Shown: piece after piece, positions 61,273 to 64,000 of the stretch
Position numbering within the stretch: the first letter of the stretch is position 1
How the letters are laid out: each line of letters starts with the position of its first letter
Assembly (NCBI RefSeq): GCF_036226685.1
Contig: NZ_CP109009.1
Span: 868,001-932,000 of the forward strand
Length of the DNA stretch: 64,000 nt
Reading direction: 5' to 3'
Source: Streptomyces sp. NBC_00690
Lineage (GTDB): Bacteria; Actinomycetota; Actinomycetes; Streptomycetales; Streptomycetaceae
Translations under genes and position numbers: made by a program
The notes under the pieces: generated by a model
The model's input: only the letters and a program-made list of their open reading frames with translations
Databases searched by the model: none
What the model was told of the DNA's origin: nothing

Positions 61273-61928
61273 TCCGCTCCTCTGCGCTGTAGCTCGTGGT
61301 AGCCGTGGGCGGCCCGTGCCTCGGCGATGGTGGAACCGGCGAGCGCGCTGGCGAGGATCTTCTCCTCGCGGTCGGCTATCTCGATCGCGAGGGTGACGAC
61401 GCTGGCGAGAGATGTCGAGGGGATCGCGACGATGCCGTCCTGGTCGCCGACCAGCAGGTCGCCGGGGCTTATCTGCACTCCGCCGACGGCAACCGGGCCA
61501 CCCACTTCGGCGACCTCGACCCGGTCCTTGCCGGTGCGCATGAACCGTCCTCGGCTGTAGATCGGGTAGCCGAGGCCGAGTGCGCGGTGCACATCGCGGC
61601 AGACGCCATCGATGACAGTGCCGGCCACTCCCTTCGCGTGTGCCACAGCCGTGAGGATGTCGCCCCACACCGTGCAGTCCGTACGGCCCTGATTGTCGAG
61701 GACCACGACGGAGCCCGGCGGAACGTCGTCGAGATAGTCGCCGACGGTCCCGGGTGGGTTGCCAGCCGGTTGGTAGCGGACGGTGAACGCGCGTCCGATC
61801 AGGTGCTGCCCTGGTCCGAGCGGCGCAAGCCCGTGCAGGCTCCCGGGCAGTCCTAGCCGGTCCAATGCGTCGGAGAGGGTCGCAGTCGACAGGTCGTCGA
61901 GTCGCGGGTCCAGCGGAGTGTCGGTCAC
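61269..61928 (-). CDS. RraA-like aldolase/decarboxylase, copy 2
   Basis: A 219-residue RraA-family protein. SVVVLDNQGRTDCTVWGDIL and AGTVIDGVCRDVHRA are the substrate and metal loops, with Arg-Asp conserved, and GDLLVGDQDGIVAIP is the family block near the C-terminus. It has a longer N-terminal helix than copy 1, resembling typical 4-carboxy-4-hydroxy-2-oxoadipate aldolases. It overlaps both neighbours by ATGA. Three paralogues in tandem suggest different substrates or a hetero-oligomer. Confidence 0.9.
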   Translation of the reverse strand: MTDTPLDPRLDDLSTATLSDALDRLGLPGSLHGLAPLGPGQHLIGRAFTVRYQPAGNPPGTVGDYLDDVPPGSVVVLDNQGRTDCTVWGDILTAVAHAKGVAGTVIDGVCRDVHRALGLGYPIYSRGRFMRTGKDRVEVAEVGGPVAVGGVQISPGDLLVGDQDGIVAIPSTSLASVVTLAIEIADREEKILASALAGSTIAEARAAHGYHELQRRGAE

Positions 61929-62620
61929 GGTGTCTCCTCGGCGGTGACGGCAGGGAACTGGGAGTCATGCATGACCTCGACGATCGAGCGGCCCGCCCGC
62001 ACCGCTATCGCCATCGCGGTCTCCCGGGCGGCGATGCGTTCGGCGAGGGCGATCACCGATCGGGCGTGCTCGGCCGCGACGAACACCACACCGTTGCGGT
62101 CGGCCACCACCAGGTCTCCGGAGCAGACCCGGACGCCGCGGATCTGGACGGGCACGTCCATCTCCTCCTGGACGATCCGGCCCCGAGCACTCACGGGAAC
62201 GGCGGCCTTGGCGAACAGCGGCAGGTCGAGACCGGCGCATTCGGGTACGTCACGGCACGCACCGTCGACGACAACCCCCGCGATCCCCGCGGCAACGGCC
62301 GCCTCGGCGAGCAGCCCACCCCAGCACGAGACATCGGTGCGCCCGTGGTTGTCGATCACGATCACGTCATCGGGATGTGCAGAGGCGACGGCAGGGCTGG
62401 CGATGTGGGTGGTTGGCCCAGCCGCCGCCCTGGGGCCCGCCTTCACGGTGCGGACCCGTCCCGCGACGGTGTTCGGGGACGGCCACATCGGGGCGAGCCC
62501 CACGGTCGCGCCGGGCAGCCCCAGAATGTCGAGTGCGTCGGAGACGGCGCAGACGTCCAAAGCTCGCAGGCGCGCGATCGCGTCGGGCGCGGTATCGGGT
62601 ACGCCGAGGGAATCAGCCAT
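61925..62620 (-). CDS. RraA-like aldolase/decarboxylase, copy 3
   Basis: A 231-residue RraA-family protein, closest to copy 2. DVIVIDNHGRTDVSCWGGLL and AGVVVDGACRDVPECAG carry the conserved Arg-Asp. GDLVVADRNGVVFV is the C-terminal block. It follows the extradiol dioxygenase with 8 bases of overlap and precedes copy 2 with ATGA. Direct adjacency to a LigB-type dioxygenase supports an aldolase role in meta-cleavage for at least this copy. Confidence 0.9.
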   Translation of the reverse strand: MADSLGVPDTAPDAIARLRALDVCAVSDALDILGLPGATVGLAPMWPSPNTVAGRVRTVKAGPRAAAGPTTHIASPAVASAHPDDVIVIDNHGRTDVSCWGGLLAEAAVAAGIAGVVVDGACRDVPECAGLDLPLFAKAAVPVSARGRIVQEEMDVPVQIRGVRVCSGDLVVADRNGVVFVAAEHARSVIALAERIAARETAMAIAVRAGRSIVEVMHDSQFPAVTAEETP

Positions 62621-63632
62621 TGGTGCGGCTCCACGTCACGAAGCCCATGGCATTTCCGGTACCGGCCTCGGTGCGGTAGCAGGCGCGGTAGTCGGTGGAG
62701 GTGACGGTCATCCCGGTCTCGGCCGCGATACCGGCCACCGTGATCCAGTTGCGCAGTTCGGAGGTGCCCGAGCGCATGAGAGCCGGGTCGATCGAGGTCA
62801 GATACTGCTCGTCGCCGGATTCCAGTGCCGTGAGAAAGCGTCGGTCGAGCTCCTCGTCGATGACGAAGTGTGACAACCCACCGGAGGCGACGACGCCGAC
62901 CCGCAGGTCCTGGGGAAAGTTCGCCAGTGCCCGACCAAGCGCGCGGCCGAAGCGGTAACTACGTTCGGCGGAGGGAGGGTTGGGTTCGTAGAAGGTGTTG
63001 ATGAAGACCGGAACGAACGGGATGGAGCACTCCTCACCGAGTATCCGCTGATAGATGAAGCCCCACCCGTGGGGGATGCCGTGGTTGGCGTACCGGCCCG
63101 ACGGCAGGGAGCGCGACGCGGCCACATCGAAGCCGGACCCACCCGCCTGCTCGATGAGGTACCGCGCCAGCTCCGGATGACACGCCCGTACGACCGTCTC
63201 AGCGGGCACATCGCCACGCGCGGCCTCGGCCAGCCCCGGTGCCATGACCGCGAGTTGCTCCTCGGTGAACGGCACGTGCGCGACGTCCTCGCCCCAGTAG
63301 ACGGCGAAGGCGGGAAGCAGTTCGTCGCCGTAGACCTCCTTGTGATCACTGCTGACGATCAGCAGCACATCTACATCGGCGGCGGCCAGGTGCCGGCCCA
63401 GCCGATCCATCGCCGTCTGCGAGGCGTCCCAGTTCGCCTGCATCGCCTCGGGCGTGCAGTGCTCCGAGAAATCCTCGCGCCGGGCCTGGAGTGACGCGAA
63501 GTCGTAGATGAGTCCCTGGAATTCGAGGGCCTGGTTGCGTCGGTCGGCCATCCCGCGCTCGGACCAGCCAGCCGGCGGCGTCTTGAGCTGAGGTCCGTGC
63601 GAGCAGCCGATCCCGGTGACTACGGTTGCCAT
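62613..63632 (-). CDS. LigB-type class III extradiol dioxygenase
   Basis: A 339-residue non-heme iron dioxygenase. GIGCSHGPQLKTPP has the first His ligand, LLIVSSDHKEVYGDE the base-forming Asp-His, and VVASGGLSHFVIDEELDRRF the conserved catalytic-His block of LigB/DODA enzymes. ATG 63632 is chosen because a longer frame adds a non-conserved basic stretch. The alpha subunit (LigA) of protocatechuate 4,5-dioxygenase is not visible, although gallate-type enzymes fuse or lack it. It probably cleaves a carboxylated catechol, with the amidohydrolase and RraA proteins acting afterwards. Confidence 0.9.
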   Translation of the reverse strand: MATVVTGIGCSHGPQLKTPPAGWSERGMADRRNQALEFQGLIYDFASLQARREDFSEHCTPEAMQANWDASQTAMDRLGRHLAAADVDVLLIVSSDHKEVYGDELLPAFAVYWGEDVAHVPFTEEQLAVMAPGLAEAARGDVPAETVVRACHPELARYLIEQAGGSGFDVAASRSLPSGRYANHGIPHGWGFIYQRILGEECSIPFVPVFINTFYEPNPPSAERSYRFGRALGRALANFPQDLRVGVVASGGLSHFVIDEELDRRFLTALESGDEQYLTSIDPALMRSGTSELRNWITVAGIAAETGMTVTSTDYRACYRTEAGTGNAMGFVTWSRTNG

Positions 63633-63642
63633 GGCGCGCCCC

Positions 63643-64000
63643 TCATGCCGTCCGCGCCGTGGCACCGGCGCCGATGGGGAACAGCGAGCGGGCATTGCCC
63701 TCGAACAGGGCCGTGCGGTCGGCGTCCGTGAGCCAGTCGATGTCGTTCACCAGCAGATGGATGTCGTCGAACCAGCGGCCGTTGTCCGGGTTGATCTGAG
63801 AGCCGGTTCCGGGCTTCTCCGTGCCGAACAGGCAGCGGTCGACGCCGACGGTGCGGATGAGTAGTTCGATCGCGTCCTGGGTGTACAGGCAGGTGTCGAA
63901 GTACAGCTTGCGGAGCTTCTCCAGGTACGGGGTCGCCCCGGAGCGGACACCGGAGGGCAGGAACCGGCCCACCTGATAGGGGATCGCGCCGCCCCCGTGG
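63643..64000 (-). CDS. Amidohydrolase-family protein (LigJ/ACMSD-like), N-terminus off the window
   Basis: Only the last 118 residues are present, and the frame is open to base 64000. It begins HGGGAIPYQVGRFLP, the conserved loop of amidohydrolase 2 proteins such as 4-oxalomesaconate hydratase and ACMS decarboxylase. LYFDTCLYTQDAIELLI and RCLFGTEKPGTGSQ follow, the second holding the usual late metal/active-site block with Gly-Thr-Glu in place of Gly-Ser-Asp. It precedes the extradiol dioxygenase by 10 bases. A hydratase or hydrolase step of the 4,5-cleavage route is the best guess. Confidence 0.85.
   Translation of the reverse strand, partial: HGGGAIPYQVGRFLPSGVRSGATPYLEKLRKLYFDTCLYTQDAIELLIRTVGVDRCLFGTEKPGTGSQINPDNGRWFDDIHLLVNDIDWLTDADRTALFEGNARSLFPIGAGATARTA

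Noticed and set aside
1..64000. tRNA, rRNA, CRISPR and attachment sites
   Set aside because: I looked for tRNA-like cloverleaf arms with terminal CCA, rRNA blocks and short regular repeats and found none I could support by eye.

Overview
The window is high-GC actinobacterial chromosome, almost certainly Streptomyces. Indicators are G/C-ending codons, a mycothiol-dependent isomerase, an AA10 chitin-active oxygenase with paired DasR-like sites, Ser/Thr kinase-WD40 and ANTAR-PP2C architectures, a DmdR/IdeR-type iron box and several specialised-metabolism loci. Genes enter at both edges, so the first and last are partial.

Region 1 (1-10.1 kb, minus strand) is a compact class III lanthipeptide locus. 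LanKC synthetase (7399-10014) is followed by a previously easy-to-miss 27-residue precursor gene (7199-7282), a GNAT acyltransferase, an ABC ATPase and permease, a LanD-type flavoprotein, a prolyl oligopeptidase and an FtsX-type permease. From the GNAT to the peptidase the genes overlap by ATGA. The precursor has an ILELQ leader motif and ends in VSTASWHC, with Ser-x2-Ser-x2-Cys at the C-terminus. That is the pattern expected for an avionin ring (lipolanthine/goadvionin type), and a Pro just before the core suits cleavage by the prolyl oligopeptidase.

Region 2 (10.5-23 kb) is mixed: subtilisin-like protease, kinase-WD40, zinc ribbon, TerC, DJ-1, AA10 LPMO, a DUF4253 gene with one extra G, a small secreted two-cysteine peptide, an ArsR regulator with a clear operator, STAS and PhnA proteins.

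Region 3 (23-33.5 kb) is a ferric-siderophore uptake island: FecE-FecD-FecC-SIP-FecB operon (minus), a decayed second FecB, an iron box, a divergent heterodimeric ABC transporter with one degenerate ATP site, and an AraC regulator under its own iron-box-like element.

Region 4 (33.8-41.2 kb) holds a fused dihydroxyacetone kinase, a cyclodipeptide synthase cluster (methyltransferase, CDPS, P450), a decayed epimerase and a glycosyltransferase.

Region 5 (41.5-48.6 kb) holds two large cytoplasmic sensors, an ANTAR-GAF-PAS-PP2C phosphatase and a HAMP-array hybrid histidine kinase.

Region 6 (49-64 kb) is an aromatic catabolism island around a CdaR/PucR regulator with a perfect palindrome at its start. 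One arm has a P450 with ferredoxin and reductase, aryl-alcohol and aldehyde dehydrogenases and a flavin monooxygenase. The other has a gentisate pathway, a flavin reductase fused to an FCD ligand domain, three tandem RraA-like aldolases, a LigB-type extradiol dioxygenase and a LigJ-like hydrolase running off the right edge.
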